A DNA stretch of 43,147 bases from Microvirga aerophila (GCF_003332305.1 NZ_QOIO01000049.1:1-43147); one strand, 5' to 3'; positions 7,479 to 16,115 are shown, counted from the first letter of the stretch. Notes: a model not told the origin generated them from the letters alone. A program made the numbers and translations.

Positions 7479-8786
7479 TCAGCTCGCGCCGAACACCCGG
7501 CTAAAGATCGTGTCCACGTGCTTGAAGTGGTAGCCGAGATCGAAGCAGGTTTCGATCTCGGCGGGCGAGAGATATCCGGTCACATCCTTGTCGCTCTTGA
7601 GAAGGGTCAGGAAGTCGCCTTCGCCGCGCCAGACCGGCATGGCGTTACGCTGGACGAGGCGGTAGGCGTCCTCCCGCGAGGCGCCCTTTTGGGTCAGGGC
7701 CAGCAGCACGCGCTGCGAATGAACGAGGCCGCCGAGGCGATCCAGGTTCTTCTGCATGTTCTCCGGATAGACCACGAGCTTGTCGATAACGTTCGTGAGC
7801 CGCGCCAGGGCAAAGTCCAGCGTCACGGTCGCGTCGGGCCCGATCATGCGCTCCACGGAGGAATGGGAGATATCCCGCTCGTGCCAGAGCGCCACGTTCT
7901 CCATGGCCGGCAGCGCGTAGGCGCGCACCATGCGCGCAAGGCCGGTGAGGTTCTCGGTCAGGACCGGATTGCGCTTGTGCGGCATGGCAGACGAGCCCTT
8001 CTGACCCGCCGAGAAGAACTCCTCCGCTTCCAGAACTTCGCTGCGCTGGAGATGGCGCACCTCGATGGCCAAGCGCTCGATGGACGAAGCGATGACGCCA
8101 AGGGTCGCGAAATACATGGCGTGCCGGTCGCGCGGAATCACCTGCGTCGAGACCGGCTCGACAGACAAGCCCATCTGCTCGGCGACGTATTCCTCGACGC
8201 TCGGGTCGATATTGGCGAAGGTGCCGACCGCGCCTGAGATCGCGCAAGTTGCGACCTCGCGCTGGGCCTCGATCAGCCGCACCTTGCAGCGCTCGAATTC
8301 CGCATAAGCCTGGGCGAGCTTGAGCCCGAAGGTGGTCGGTTCCGCATGGATGCCGTGCGAACGCCCGATGGTGGGCGTCATCTTGTGCTCAAGGGCCCGG
8401 CGCTTGATGGCGGCCAGCAGCGCGTCCATGTCGCGCAACAGGAGATCGGTTGCGCGCACGAGCTGCACGTTGAAGGTGGTGTCGAGCACGTCGGACGATG
8501 TCATGCCCTGGTGGACGAAGCGCGCCTCCGGGCCGACGATCTCCGATAGGTGGGTAAGGAACGCGATGACGTCATGCTTCACCTCGCGCTCGATGTCGTC
8601 GATGCGCTCCACGTCGAAAGTGGCCTTGGAGCCCTTTTCCCAGACGATCTCCGCCGCCTCCTTCGGAACCACGCCAAGATTGGCAAGCGCCGTCGTGGCA
8701 TGGGCCTCGATCTCGAACCAGATGCGGAACTTGGTTTCAGGCGACCAGATGGCCACCATCTCGGGGCGGCTGTAGCGAGGGATCAT
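7479..8786 (-). CDS. purB: Adenylosuccinate lyase
   Basis: Catalyses two steps of purine synthesis: fumarate release from SAICAR and from adenylosuccinate. The 435-residue protein is full length for the short PurB class. It carries TSSDVLDT (96-103), the catalytic His of IGRSHGIHAEPTTFG (140-154) and the superfamily signature GSSAMPHKRNP (264-274) with the active-site Ser. Start ATG has AGGAGAA upstream. No other pur gene is adjacent. A terminator follows. Confidence 0.97.
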   Translation of the reverse strand: MIPRYSRPEMVAIWSPETKFRIWFEIEAHATTALANLGVVPKEAAEIVWEKGSKATFDVERIDDIEREVKHDVIAFLTHLSEIVGPEARFVHQGMTSSDVLDTTFNVQLVRATDLLLRDMDALLAAIKRRALEHKMTPTIGRSHGIHAEPTTFGLKLAQAYAEFERCKVRLIEAQREVATCAISGAVGTFANIDPSVEEYVAEQMGLSVEPVSTQVIPRDRHAMYFATLGVIASSIERLAIEVRHLQRSEVLEAEEFFSAGQKGSSAMPHKRNPVLTENLTGLARMVRAYALPAMENVALWHERDISHSSVERMIGPDATVTLDFALARLTNVIDKLVVYPENMQKNLDRLGGLVHSQRVLLALTQKGASREDAYRLVQRNAMPVWRGEGDFLTLLKSDKDVTGYLSPAEIETCFDLGYHFKHVDTIFSRVFGAS

Positions 8787-9112
8787 AACTCTTCTCCTGC
8801 GGGCAAAGCGCGATGCTCAGAGAAGCCGTTGATAACCAGTGCTTTTTACGCCCTGTAACAGCGGCGTCAGCGCTCGGAGAACGGCTCCAGGGATCCTGGC
8901 GTGGTGACTATGGGATGACCGTGGCAAACACAAGCTTTGCGCGGTCCCGATGGAACGGCCTCTGCCGAGGAGTGGACGCGTTAAGCCATTTCGATGCTTG
9001 ATATGCGCTCGCTTTTGAAGGGGCTTACTTTATTCTTACGTTGAGGAAGATAGTCTATTGACGCCCTAACCCTTGTCCGTGCAGAGTTCGGCCGCTTTTC
9101 TAACGGGGCAAC
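8787..9112. other. Intergenic region without a recognisable gene
   Basis: 326 nt upstream of both purB and the amber-interrupted gene. Short open frames here look like chance. The last 130 nt are richer in A and T than the surroundings and probably hold the promoter of the following gene, but I see no convincing -35/-10 pair. A GGAAC at about 8952 is followed by CGTT only after 22 nt, too far for a stress promoter. Confidence 0.5.
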
Positions 9113-9163
9113 ATGATGGCACTTCTATCTAATTCAAAGACTTAGTTCATCGACGACAACGGC

Positions 9164-9946
9164 GTGATGATTTTTTCGGGCGGCAACTACGCCTTTAACT
9201 TCAACTCAAACAAAAATTTCATTCAGGTCGAGCAAGAGGATGGTCAAACAACCAATCTTCGCGCGGGACAGTTCGAGAAGGTTGAAAAGATAGTCATTGG
9301 GCAGGACACCAACGTCACGCTCGACTTCTCGAAGCTGGCAGGTGTCGACATTGATTTCCAGGCCAACGGGGGCGTGAACCTCACCGGCATCTCGTTTACT
9401 GAGGCGGATGCTGCATTGGATACCAAATTCGAGCCGGTGCAGAATTTGGATTCGATTATCGTCGAACTGCTGTCCGAGCGTGGTGTCGAGGGCGCCATCG
9501 ACGCTCTCACGATCAACGGCGGAAAGGGCGACGCCTTCAAGGCTGTCTGGGATTATCTGGACGACAACTACAGTACGTATGGCAATTATTACGATGAAAC
9601 CGTCAACGAGGCCTTCATTCGCCTCGGCCTCAAATACGTAGAATATCTGAGGAAAGGCGGAGAGCCGCTCGATGACGTTATCGGGAAGTACGCGGCCGAT
9701 GGCTCCGATGAAGGGACCAATTCGGACCGTGTCCAGAGCATCCACGACAATCTGCTCGGGAACTTCAACATGGTCGATTTCGACAGCCGCTTCCCGGCTG
9801 GCACGGATCTGCGTGCCGAACTGTGGGCCGAGATCGTTGAGGCAGAGGCGACGGACCTGTATGGCCGTCCGCTTTACAACGGCAACGAGGGCCAAGCGGC
9901 CCCGACCGCTTGGGATGTGCAGCACGGATACCTTCTGGTCGTCTGA
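9164..9946 (+). CDS. Unknown acidic protein; 5' end interrupted by an in-frame TAG
   Basis: The open frame gives 260 residues from GTG 9164 (ATG at 9167). It is acidic, with an N-terminal part of short beta-like units (ENFIQVEQEDGQ, TNVTLDFSKLAGVDIDF) and a helical C-terminal part ending TAWDVQHGYLLVV. I do not recognise a named domain. Directly upstream in the same frame, ATG 9113/9116 with a GGGG stretch before it encodes MMALLSNSKT, then TAG (9143-9145), then FIDDNG leading into the frame. This looks like the original 5' end with one sense codon turned into amber. The internal GTG/ATG has no ribosome site. AT content in the 5' half is higher than in neighbouring genes, which may hint at transfer. 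Confidence 0.6.
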   Translation: MMIFSGGNYAFNFNSNKNFIQVEQEDGQTTNLRAGQFEKVEKIVIGQDTNVTLDFSKLAGVDIDFQANGGVNLTGISFTEADAALDTKFEPVQNLDSIIVELLSERGVEGAIDALTINGGKGDAFKAVWDYLDDNYSTYGNYYDETVNEAFIRLGLKYVEYLRKGGEPLDDVIGKYAADGSDEGTNSDRVQSIHDNLLGNFNMVDFDSRFPAGTDLRAELWAEIVEAEATDLYGRPLYNGNEGQAAPTAWDVQHGYLLVV

Positions 9947-9977
9947 TCAGCTGTCTGGTTTTAGTAGAAGCAGCTGG

Positions 9978-10003
9978 AAGGCGGAGCCGTACGGCTCCGC
10001 CTT
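9978..10003. terminator. Bidirectional terminator-like palindrome
   Basis: A perfect 26-bp palindrome (AAGGCGGAGCCGT then its complement) between the convergent unknown gene and the response regulator gene. TTTC follows on the plus strand. It probably ends transcription from the left, and possibly from both sides. Confidence 0.65.
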
Positions 10004-10062
10004 TCGGCATTTAGCTCGCGAAGGTTTGGGCCAGTGCGTTGCTGAGCCGTCGCACGATCCCG

Positions 10063-10440
10063 TTAGCGTACCCGAGGTTTGCTGCCGATCAGCCGCCGCA
10101 GCTCGCCGATCAGGCGCGCGGGCTGAACGGGTTTGGACAGCGCGACCAAGTCCGGATGGCGGTGACGGACGCCGTCTGGCACTTGGCCTCCGGTGTAAAC
10201 AAGCGTCGGGACCCCGCGGGCGTTCAGGGCCTCCAGGATCGGCGTGACGAGTCCGTCGGAGAGGTTGACGTCCAGCACGGCCGCATCGAGGACGGTCCCG
10301 TCCTTGAGAAGCCGGCGGGCCTCGTTGATGCTGGACACCGGGCCGACAGGCACGCCTTCGGCTTCGATTAGGAGGTGGCTGATGTCGTCCGCAATGAGGA
10401 TTTCATCCTCCAGCACGAGCACTCTGCAACCGCTCAGCAT
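10063..10440 (-). CDS. Single-domain response regulator (CheY-like receiver)
   Basis: A 125-residue receiver domain with no output domain. It has the acidic pocket Glu11-Asp12, the phospho-acceptor Asp57 in AAVLDVNLSDG, Thr83 in VYTGG and Lys103 in LSKPVQPARLI. The ATG at 10440 has GGGAGG about 6 nt upstream; an in-frame start 6 codons earlier is less likely. A GGAAC-N16-CGTT element 30 nt upstream indicates control by an EcfG-type general-stress sigma factor. Single-domain regulators in alphaproteobacteria often tune the PhyR-NepR-EcfG cascade or accept phosphate from HWE/HisKA2 kinases. No kinase is encoded next to it, so the partner is unknown. Confidence 0.88.
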   Translation of the reverse strand: MLSGCRVLVLEDEILIADDISHLLIEAEGVPVGPVSSINEARRLLKDGTVLDAAVLDVNLSDGLVTPILEALNARGVPTLVYTGGQVPDGVRHRHPDLVALSKPVQPARLIGELRRLIGSKPRVR

Positions 10441-10469
10441 GTGAGCCTCCCGCCTCAATGAGCATTGGC

Positions 10470-10494
10470 AACGGACCCGCAGAGCAGTGGTTCC
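10470..10494 (-). promoter_or_regulatory. EcfG-type (general stress) promoter of the response regulator gene
   Basis: On the minus strand GGAAC (10494-10490) is followed after exactly 16 nt by CGTT (10473-10470). This matches the alphaproteobacterial EcfG/SigT consensus GGAAC-N16/17-CGTT. The -10 element is 30 nt before the ATG at 10440, which leaves room for a start site and the GGGAGG ribosome site. Confidence 0.75.
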
Positions 10495-10550
10495 GTTGCG
10501 GAAGGTCGATCTGATGGGAAAGGCCGGCGGGAGGTTGGAATGGGTATTGA

Positions 10551-11222
10551 TCAGCGGGCCTTGGTGGCCGCCTCGCGGATCGCCGCCATGTTCTGTGAAT
10601 AGGCCGAAGGACCGCCTTTGAAAGTGGCGGAGCCTGCCACGAACACGTTCGCACCAGCGGCGGCGACAAGCGGAACGGTTTCCGCCGTCACGCCGCCGTC
10701 GATCTCGATGTCGATGTCACGATCCCCGACCATGGCCTTGACCCGGCGGACCTTGTCGCAGACCGAGCCGATGAAGGCCTGTCCGCCGAAGCCGGGATTG
10801 ACCGTCATCAGGAGGATCAGGTCCACCATGTCGAGCACCGGCTCGACGGCGGATTCCGGCGTGCCGGGATTGAGCACGATTCCGGCCTTCTTGCCGAGCG
10901 ACCGGATGGTCTGGAGGGAGCGGTGCAGGTGCGGGCCCGCCTCCGCGTGAATGCTGATGATGTCCGAGCCCGCCTTCGCGAAGGCTTCCAGATAGGGATC
11001 GACCGGCGCGATCATCAGGTGCACGTCGAAGACCTTGGTGGAGTGGGGGCGCAGCGCCTTCACCACGTCGGGACCGATCGTGATGTTGGGCACGAAGTGG
11101 CCATCCATCACATCGATGTGGATCCAATCGGCGCCAGCAGCGTCGACGGCGCGGACCTCTTCGCCTAGCTTGGCGAAATCAGCGGACAGGATGGAAGGGG
11201 CGATGAGAAGGGGACGTGTCAT
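10551..11222 (-). CDS. rpe: Ribulose-phosphate 3-epimerase
   Basis: Interconverts ribulose-5-phosphate and xylulose-5-phosphate in the pentose phosphate and Calvin pathways. The 223-residue TIM barrel shows the metal ligands and catalytic residues in IHIDVMDGHFVPNITIG (His35, Asp37), FDVHLMI (His68) and IEIDGGV, plus VNPGFGGQ for phosphate binding. The ATG at 11222 gives MTRPLLIAPSILSADF, the usual N-terminus; an earlier in-frame start adds 12 residues without similarity. The response regulator downstream has its own promoter, so the two are probably separate units. Confidence 0.95.
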   Translation of the reverse strand: MTRPLLIAPSILSADFAKLGEEVRAVDAAGADWIHIDVMDGHFVPNITIGPDVVKALRPHSTKVFDVHLMIAPVDPYLEAFAKAGSDIISIHAEAGPHLHRSLQTIRSLGKKAGIVLNPGTPESAVEPVLDMVDLILLMTVNPGFGGQAFIGSVCDKVRRVKAMVGDRDIDIEIDGGVTAETVPLVAAAGANVFVAGSATFKGGPSAYSQNMAAIREAATKAR

Positions 11223-11366
11223 GGCCGCGCCGGTAGCACGAGCCTTCCGCGGCGGCAACGGGACATCGGCGCTCTCCCGCCCCGAGACTGCTGGGGAGAC
11301 GTCCTTTTACCACAGGAAATGCGTGGACGGGGTTCGACGATCGGGGGTAAAGATGCGACCACGCAA

Positions 11367-11385
11367 GAGGGGCACGAAGCCCCTC
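11367..11385 (+). promoter_or_regulatory. Leader hairpin before the oxidoreductase gene
   Basis: GAGGGGC (11367-11373) and GCCCCTC (11379-11385) form a perfect 7-bp stem with a 5-nt loop, 44 nt before the start codon at 11430. No T-run follows. Function is unknown. Confidence 0.3.
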
Positions 11386-11429
11386 GGCTCTCGACCGTGA
11401 GGGCCGACAGGAATGGGGCTTGAGTTTCC

Positions 11430-12677
11430 ATGCGGAAGGATGTGGTTGTTCTCGGTGCCGGCATCATCGGCGTGTCGGTGGCCATTCACCTGCAAAAGCG
11501 CGGCCGCTCCGTGCTCCTCGTCGACAAGCGCCGGCCCGGGGAGGAAACCTCCTTCGGCAATGCGGGCCTGATCCAACGCGAGGGCGTCTATCCTTACGGC
11601 TTCCCGCACGATTTCGGGGCGCTCCTGCGCTATGCGCTCAACAATACGATCGACGCGCATTATCACATGGCCGCGCTGCCCAAGCTCGCGCCGTTCCTGT
11701 TCCAGTACTGGATGCATTCCCGCCCGGCGCAGCACGAGGCTATTGCCCGTCTTTATGCGCCTCTCATCGAGCACAGCGTCACCGAGCATATGGCGCTCGC
11801 GGAGGCTGCCGGCTCGACGCACCTCATCCGCCCCACCGGGTGGATGAAGGTCTTCCGATCCGAGAAGTCCATGGAGCGGCAGCTTCGCGACGCCGAGCAT
11901 GTGAAAAGCGATTTCGGCGTCAACTTCGTGGCGCTGGACACCAAGGGCGTGGCCGAGCGCGAGCCGCACCTGAAGGTGGAGCTGAAAGGCGGCATCCACT
12001 GGACCGATCCGGCCGCCATCTTCGATCCCTACCATCTCGTCCTGTCCTACGTGGAGCTGTTCGAGAAGCTCGGTGGCGCGGTTGCGGCGGGCGACGCCAA
12101 AACCCTGGAGCAGACGGCCGATGGCTGGCGGCTTCAGACCGAGAAGGGGCCGGTGGATGCAAAAGACGTCGTGGTGGCGCTGGGCCCCTGGGCCGACGCG
12201 GTGACCAAGGCGCTGGGCTACAAGTTCCCGCTCGCCGTCAAGCGCGGCTACCACATGCACTACAAGCCCGAGGGCAATGCGGTGCTCAACCGCCCGACGC
12301 TCGATTTCGAGCGCGGCTATTTCCTGGCTCCCATGGCGAAGGGCATCCGCCTCACCACGGGCGCGGAATTCGCCGATCGCGACGCCCCGAAATCCCCCGT
12401 GCAGCTCCAGCGCGCCGAACCCATCGCCAAAGCGTTCTTCCCGCTCGGCGAACGGGTCGATCCGGAGCCCTGGATGGGCATGCGCCCCTGCACGCCGGAC
12501 ATGATGCCGATCATCGGCCGAGCCCCGCGTCACAAAGGGCTCTGGTTCAGCTTCGGTCACGCTCACCATGGCATGACGCTCGGCCCTGTCACAGGCCGTC
12601 TGGTGGCCGAGATGATCATCGGCGAGCCGACACTGATCGATCCGAAGCCCTACCGGCCGGAGCGGTTTACGGGTTGA
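11430..12677 (+). CDS. FAD-dependent oxidoreductase, DadA-like (D-amino acid dehydrogenase family)
   Basis: A 415-residue DAO-superfamily flavoenzyme. The N-terminal Rossmann motif VVVLGAGIIGVSVAIHL (about 5-21) and ETSFGNAGLI are typical of DadA. C-terminal PWMGMRPCTPDMMPIIG and FGHAHHGMTLGPVTG are the DAO FAD-binding end. The family oxidises D-amino acids or related secondary amines and passes electrons to the respiratory chain. The true substrate cannot be read here, and no alanine racemase or amino acid gene is adjacent. It is followed by a palindromic repeat. Confidence 0.85.
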   Translation: MRKDVVVLGAGIIGVSVAIHLQKRGRSVLLVDKRRPGEETSFGNAGLIQREGVYPYGFPHDFGALLRYALNNTIDAHYHMAALPKLAPFLFQYWMHSRPAQHEAIARLYAPLIEHSVTEHMALAEAAGSTHLIRPTGWMKVFRSEKSMERQLRDAEHVKSDFGVNFVALDTKGVAEREPHLKVELKGGIHWTDPAAIFDPYHLVLSYVELFEKLGGAVAAGDAKTLEQTADGWRLQTEKGPVDAKDVVVALGPWADAVTKALGYKFPLAVKRGYHMHYKPEGNAVLNRPTLDFERGYFLAPMAKGIRLTTGAEFADRDAPKSPVQLQRAEPIAKAFFPLGERVDPEPWMGMRPCTPDMMPIIGRAPRHKGLWFSFGHAHHGMTLGPVTGRLVAEMIIGEPTLIDPKPYRPERFTG

Positions 12678-12717
12678 GGCTTCTCGACAGGCGGCCGGAA
12701 ACGCTAACATCGTTGTC

Positions 12718-12802
12718 ATGGCCGGGCTTTATCCCGGCCATCCACGTCTTGGAGCCGCAGCGCTGACAAGTCGTGGATCCCCCGGATCAAGTCCGGGATG
12801 AC
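12718..12802. repeat. Composite palindromic repeat (three nested or adjacent hairpins)
   Basis: ATGGCCGGG (12718-12726) with CCCGGCCAT (12733-12741); CCCGGA (12781-12786) with TCCGGG (12792-12797); and a longer arm pairing ATCCACGTCTTG (from 12740) with CAAGTCGTGGAT (to 12778), one mismatch. The block ends in GGGATGACGG. It sits between the convergent oxidoreductase and AraC genes. The layout resembles a REP/BIME mosaic. Confidence 0.7.
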
Positions 12803-12814
12803 GGGCGGTGAAGT

Positions 12815-13816
12815 CTAACTCCGCATGTTCTTCGGCGAGACGCCGAAGCGGCGCTTGAAGGCCGTGGCGAAATTGGCCGGGTTCGAATAGCCGGCCCGGT
12901 AGGCGGCTTCGGCAATGCTAACGCCCTCATGCTCCAGGCTGTGCCGCGCCTCGTCCAGCCTCGCGTTGCGCACGAACTCGAACACGGTCATCCCGTAGGC
13001 CGACCGAAAATGCCGCTGAAGCGAGCTGACGCTCATGCCGGCGTCCCGGGCTAGATCCTCGATGGATGATGGGACGTACCCCCTGCTGCCCAGGAGTGCC
13101 GCGATGGCCCTGATGCGCTCGTGGTCCCTGGTGCGGATGGTCTCGACGCTCTGCCGACTGTCCGGAGAGAAGATGCGCAAGGCCTCGGCGACGATCTCGA
13201 TGGATCGGCTTTCGACGTAAAGATTCTGAAGAACGCCGCCGTGGGCGGGAGGATGCAGGATCTGCTCCGCCAGGGAGACGATCCTGGGGGAGGGCTGCCA
13301 ATCGGCCGATGCCAGATGCGTTCGGCCGAAGGCGCGCAGGGCCGCCCGGTCGAGATTGCTTCCAGCCTCCTCCTCTTCCATCCAGTCCGATGGCAGGGTC
13401 ACGACAACCTTGCGGATATGCCGGCTCTTTTTGGAGATGCGAGTCAGCAGATCCGGCTCCGCGCAGTTGATGAGCTTTCCGTGCAGCGGGCCGTCCCGCG
13501 AACCCGCTTCCCGGCCCAGCGCAAATGTCCTGTCGCCGAGGCGCATGTCCACCGTACCGGTCAGGAACAGGAAGCAGGATAGGCCCGGCTCCTGAAGCAC
13601 CTGCGTGGTGAGATCGAAGACCTCCCGCGTATCCGAGCAGTGCATGATGAGCCCGGAGCGGAAGCGAACGACGCGGAAATCTCCCCTGACGGCCACATCC
13701 TCCGGCGGCAGTTCCTCAGGGGCGAGAATGCGGAAATTCGAACCTGCCCCATCTGCCAGGGCGGTGAGTTTGGCGCGGCTGATCTCGCGCTCGTTGAGTG
13801 GACGGGCAGGTAACAT
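12815..13816 (-). CDS. AraC-family transcriptional regulator
   Basis: A 333-residue regulator with a C-terminal AraC DNA-binding domain (about residues 230-333): first helix-turn-helix IEDLARDAGMSVSSLQRHFRSAYG, second VSIAEAAYRAGYSNPANFATAFKRRFGVSP. The N-terminal 220 residues are a sensor region of the PchR-like kind, without a motif I can assign. It is divergent from a TonB-dependent receptor gene across a 340-nt AT-rich intergenic region. By analogy with PchR-type pairs it probably controls that receptor in response to its ligand; this is inference. Confidence 0.9.
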   Translation of the reverse strand: MLPARPLNEREISRAKLTALADGAGSNFRILAPEELPPEDVAVRGDFRVVRFRSGLIMHCSDTREVFDLTTQVLQEPGLSCFLFLTGTVDMRLGDRTFALGREAGSRDGPLHGKLINCAEPDLLTRISKKSRHIRKVVVTLPSDWMEEEEAGSNLDRAALRAFGRTHLASADWQPSPRIVSLAEQILHPPAHGGVLQNLYVESRSIEIVAEALRIFSPDSRQSVETIRTRDHERIRAIAALLGSRGYVPSSIEDLARDAGMSVSSLQRHFRSAYGMTVFEFVRNARLDEARHSLEHEGVSIAEAAYRAGYSNPANFATAFKRRFGVSPKNMRS

Positions 13817-13854
13817 GAACGCGATTTAGCATCGGATGCAGCCTCTATCAATAT

Positions 13855-13919
13855 GTCTATAATACTTGTATCAACGTCACCTTTGAATTGTTTCAATAAA
13901 ATTTAGTATAGACCAATTC
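13855..13919. promoter_or_regulatory. AT-rich operator-like region between regulator and receptor
   Basis: Within the 340-nt gap between the AraC gene and the TonB receptor gene, GAATTG (13885-13890) mirrors CAATTC (13914-13919), GTCTATA (13855-13861) nearly mirrors GTATAGAC (13906-13913), and ATACTTGTAT (13862-13871) is a small dyad. ATTCTAAAG at 13915-13923 recalls half of an Irr box but is not a full match. Likely holds promoter and operators for both genes. Confidence 0.4.
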
Positions 13920-14156
13920 TAAAGTGCAAAACTCACGTGGCTTACGTGTAATCGAATCTCTTTGACGTTTGCGCAAACGAATTTTGCTTCTCCGAAAAAG
14001 CATTGAAGCTGGCACACGCGTTTGGGCCGCAATAGGTTCCGCTCGCGGTCCGCACCATGCGAGCCAGGAACGCGACTGGGCATGCAAGTGTCCCGGTCGA
14101 TGCTCCCGAGCGGCGCTGTCCAAACACTCTGCCGACGGCGGATCCGGGGGCTTGGT

Positions 14157-16115
14157 ATGTCGAACAAAAAATTCAATCTTCTCGCTTCAGTCATAGGCCT
14201 TCCGCTGCTGCTTCTGCAGATCCAGTCGAGCATGGCGCAGGAAGCCATCGCGCTCGATCCGGTGACCGTGGAGGACGTCAAACGGGACCCGGGTTCGGAA
14301 CTGGCTGTGACCGCCGAGGAGATCGAGCGCGAGAACCCGCGCGACCTGAAGCAGCTTTTCGCCGACGACCCGGCTATCGCGGTGGCGGGCGGAAGCGTCG
14401 CATCGCAGAAATTCTACCTGCACGGAATCGACCAGAGCAAACTCAACGTACAGATCGACGGCGCCCAGCAGAAGAGCAACATGTGGCACCACAACGGCAA
14501 CATCATCATCAACCCGATGTTCCTGAAGGCGGTGCGGGTGGACTCGGCGATCTCGCTGGCGGATGCGGGGCCAGGAGCTCTCGGCGGAACGGTGAGGTTC
14601 GAGACCAAGGACGCGGCCGATCTCATCCTGCCCGGCAGGAGCCTCGGCGGCTTCCTGTCGACCGGGTTCGACACGAACTCCCGGACCATCAACGTGACCG
14701 GAGCAGGCTATGGCCGGTCCAACGGGTTCGAGGTCCTGCGCATTCTGATGAAGGAGGAGGGGCAGGACTACCGGAACGGCGCCGGCAGGACCGAGCCCGG
14801 CACGGCAGCGGATCTGGTGAGCGGCCTCGGCAAGCTCGCTTACGAGTCTCCCGAGGGGCACCGCTTCCAGGTCTCGCAGGAATACGTGCAGGACGAAGGC
14901 TTCCGCAGGCTGCGGGCCAATCTCGGCTTCCTCAACCCGGCCTTCAACTACAATGAAGCGCGCCGGTTCACGACCACCTTCAAGTACACGATGACCAAGC
15001 CGACGGATTATTATGATCCGGAAGTGCTGTTCTACTACAACCAGAACAACCTCGACCGACCGGGCGGTTTCTACGGACGTCCCTCGGGCGATTTCAACGC
15101 CAGCATCAAGAGCACGGGCGGCAAGGTGCAGAACACCTTCGGGCTCTCCATCGGCAGCATCACGGCGGGCATCGACTTCAACAACGACCGGTCTTACGTC
15201 GAGCGCTTCTACTTCTCGTCCGACGTGCGTGAGGAAGCCACCAATGTGGGCGCCTACGTGCAGGCAAGGCTTGAGCCCGTGAAATCCTTACGCATCTCCA
15301 CCGGCCTTCGCGCCGACCATCAATGGTACGACGCGGTGGACGGGCAGAGCTTCGCCAACGGGGGACTGAGCCCCAACGTCTCGGCCGAGTACTTCCTCAC
15401 CGATCATTTCAGCCTGTTCGGCGGCTACAGCTATAATTTCGGCGGCATCGAGCTTGCGGAAGCGGCGCTCTTCCACGCCCGCGACTATCTCTATGCGGCG
15501 AACCTCTCGCCGACCACGGCGCATAACTTCAGGTCCCGCGCGCGCCTTCTGGCCTATGAGGGCCTGTCGGCGGAAGCTGCCTATTTCCACACGCTGATGT
15601 TCAACCCCGTGGCCTACGACTTCGCGGCTGGAGCCCGCATCAACGGCGACAATCTCAGAAGCCAGGGCGTCGATTTCGCTCTCCGCTACGATTGGGAGAA
15701 TGCTTTCATCGGCGCCAAGTTCAGCCATGCGGATGTGCGCTACGGCAATCGCATCGCGCTTCCCGGCGACTACAATAACGGCATTGCGGTGGGCGACCTG
15801 TTCACCCTGTCGGGGGCTTATACCTGGACCCAGTACGGGCTGACCCTGGGCGCTTCGGCGGAGTTCGCCCTCGGGGTGGACGATCCGGCTCTGCGTGCCG
15901 AAGGGTTCCAGCCGATCGAGGGATACAAGGTTGTCAACGCCTTCCTGGAATGGAAGCCTGCCCAGATCCTTGAGAACATGACCCTGCGGGCGGATGTGCG
16001 CAACATCTTCGACGAGGATTACTACAGCCGCGCAACTTATGCCCAGACGGACATCATCAACCCGGTCCTGTCTCCCGGGCGGTCTTATTACCTGTCGGCG
16101 AATCTGAAGTTCTGA
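14157..16115 (+). CDS. TonB-dependent outer-membrane receptor
   Basis: A 652-residue receptor that probably imports an iron complex (siderophore or heme). It has a signal peptide (MSNKKFNLLASVIGLPLLLLQ, cleavage near SSMAQ), a TonB-box-like LDPVTVEDV, a plug domain to about residue 155 containing FYLHGIDQSKLNVQIDGAQQ and AGPGALGGTVRFET, and a long beta-barrel ending in the typical RSYYLSANLKF. The ATG at 14157 is preceded by GGGGG and is the only start giving a clean signal peptide; an open frame from 14022 is not credible. The AraC regulator is divergent and a DUF2218 gene follows by 77 nt, a context seen with iron acquisition. Confidence 0.88.
   Translation: MSNKKFNLLASVIGLPLLLLQIQSSMAQEAIALDPVTVEDVKRDPGSELAVTAEEIERENPRDLKQLFADDPAIAVAGGSVASQKFYLHGIDQSKLNVQIDGAQQKSNMWHHNGNIIINPMFLKAVRVDSAISLADAGPGALGGTVRFETKDAADLILPGRSLGGFLSTGFDTNSRTINVTGAGYGRSNGFEVLRILMKEEGQDYRNGAGRTEPGTAADLVSGLGKLAYESPEGHRFQVSQEYVQDEGFRRLRANLGFLNPAFNYNEARRFTTTFKYTMTKPTDYYDPEVLFYYNQNNLDRPGGFYGRPSGDFNASIKSTGGKVQNTFGLSIGSITAGIDFNNDRSYVERFYFSSDVREEATNVGAYVQARLEPVKSLRISTGLRADHQWYDAVDGQSFANGGLSPNVSAEYFLTDHFSLFGGYSYNFGGIELAEAALFHARDYLYAANLSPTTAHNFRSRARLLAYEGLSAEAAYFHTLMFNPVAYDFAAGARINGDNLRSQGVDFALRYDWENAFIGAKFSHADVRYGNRIALPGDYNNGIAVGDLFTLSGAYTWTQYGLTLGASAEFALGVDDPALRAEGFQPIEGYKVVNAFLEWKPAQILENMTLRADVRNIFDEDYYSRATYAQTDIINPVLSPGRSYYLSANLKF

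Noticed and set aside
8951..8980. GGAAC followed by CGTT, as a possible stress promoter for the 9113 gene
   Set aside because: The spacer is 22 nt, outside the 16-17 nt of the consensus.
11307..12719. A 470-codon reverse open frame over the DadA-like gene
   Set aside because: It is the shadow of the oxidoreductase, whose FAD motifs are in the forward frame.
14020..14050. Minus-strand GGAAC-N17-CGTG as a stress promoter for the AraC gene
   Set aside because: The -10 element has a mismatch (CGTG) and the gene start is about 200 nt away.
14022..14156. N-terminal extension of the TonB receptor
   Set aside because: Basic, Arg-rich residues with no similarity, and it would mask the signal peptide that starts at 14157.
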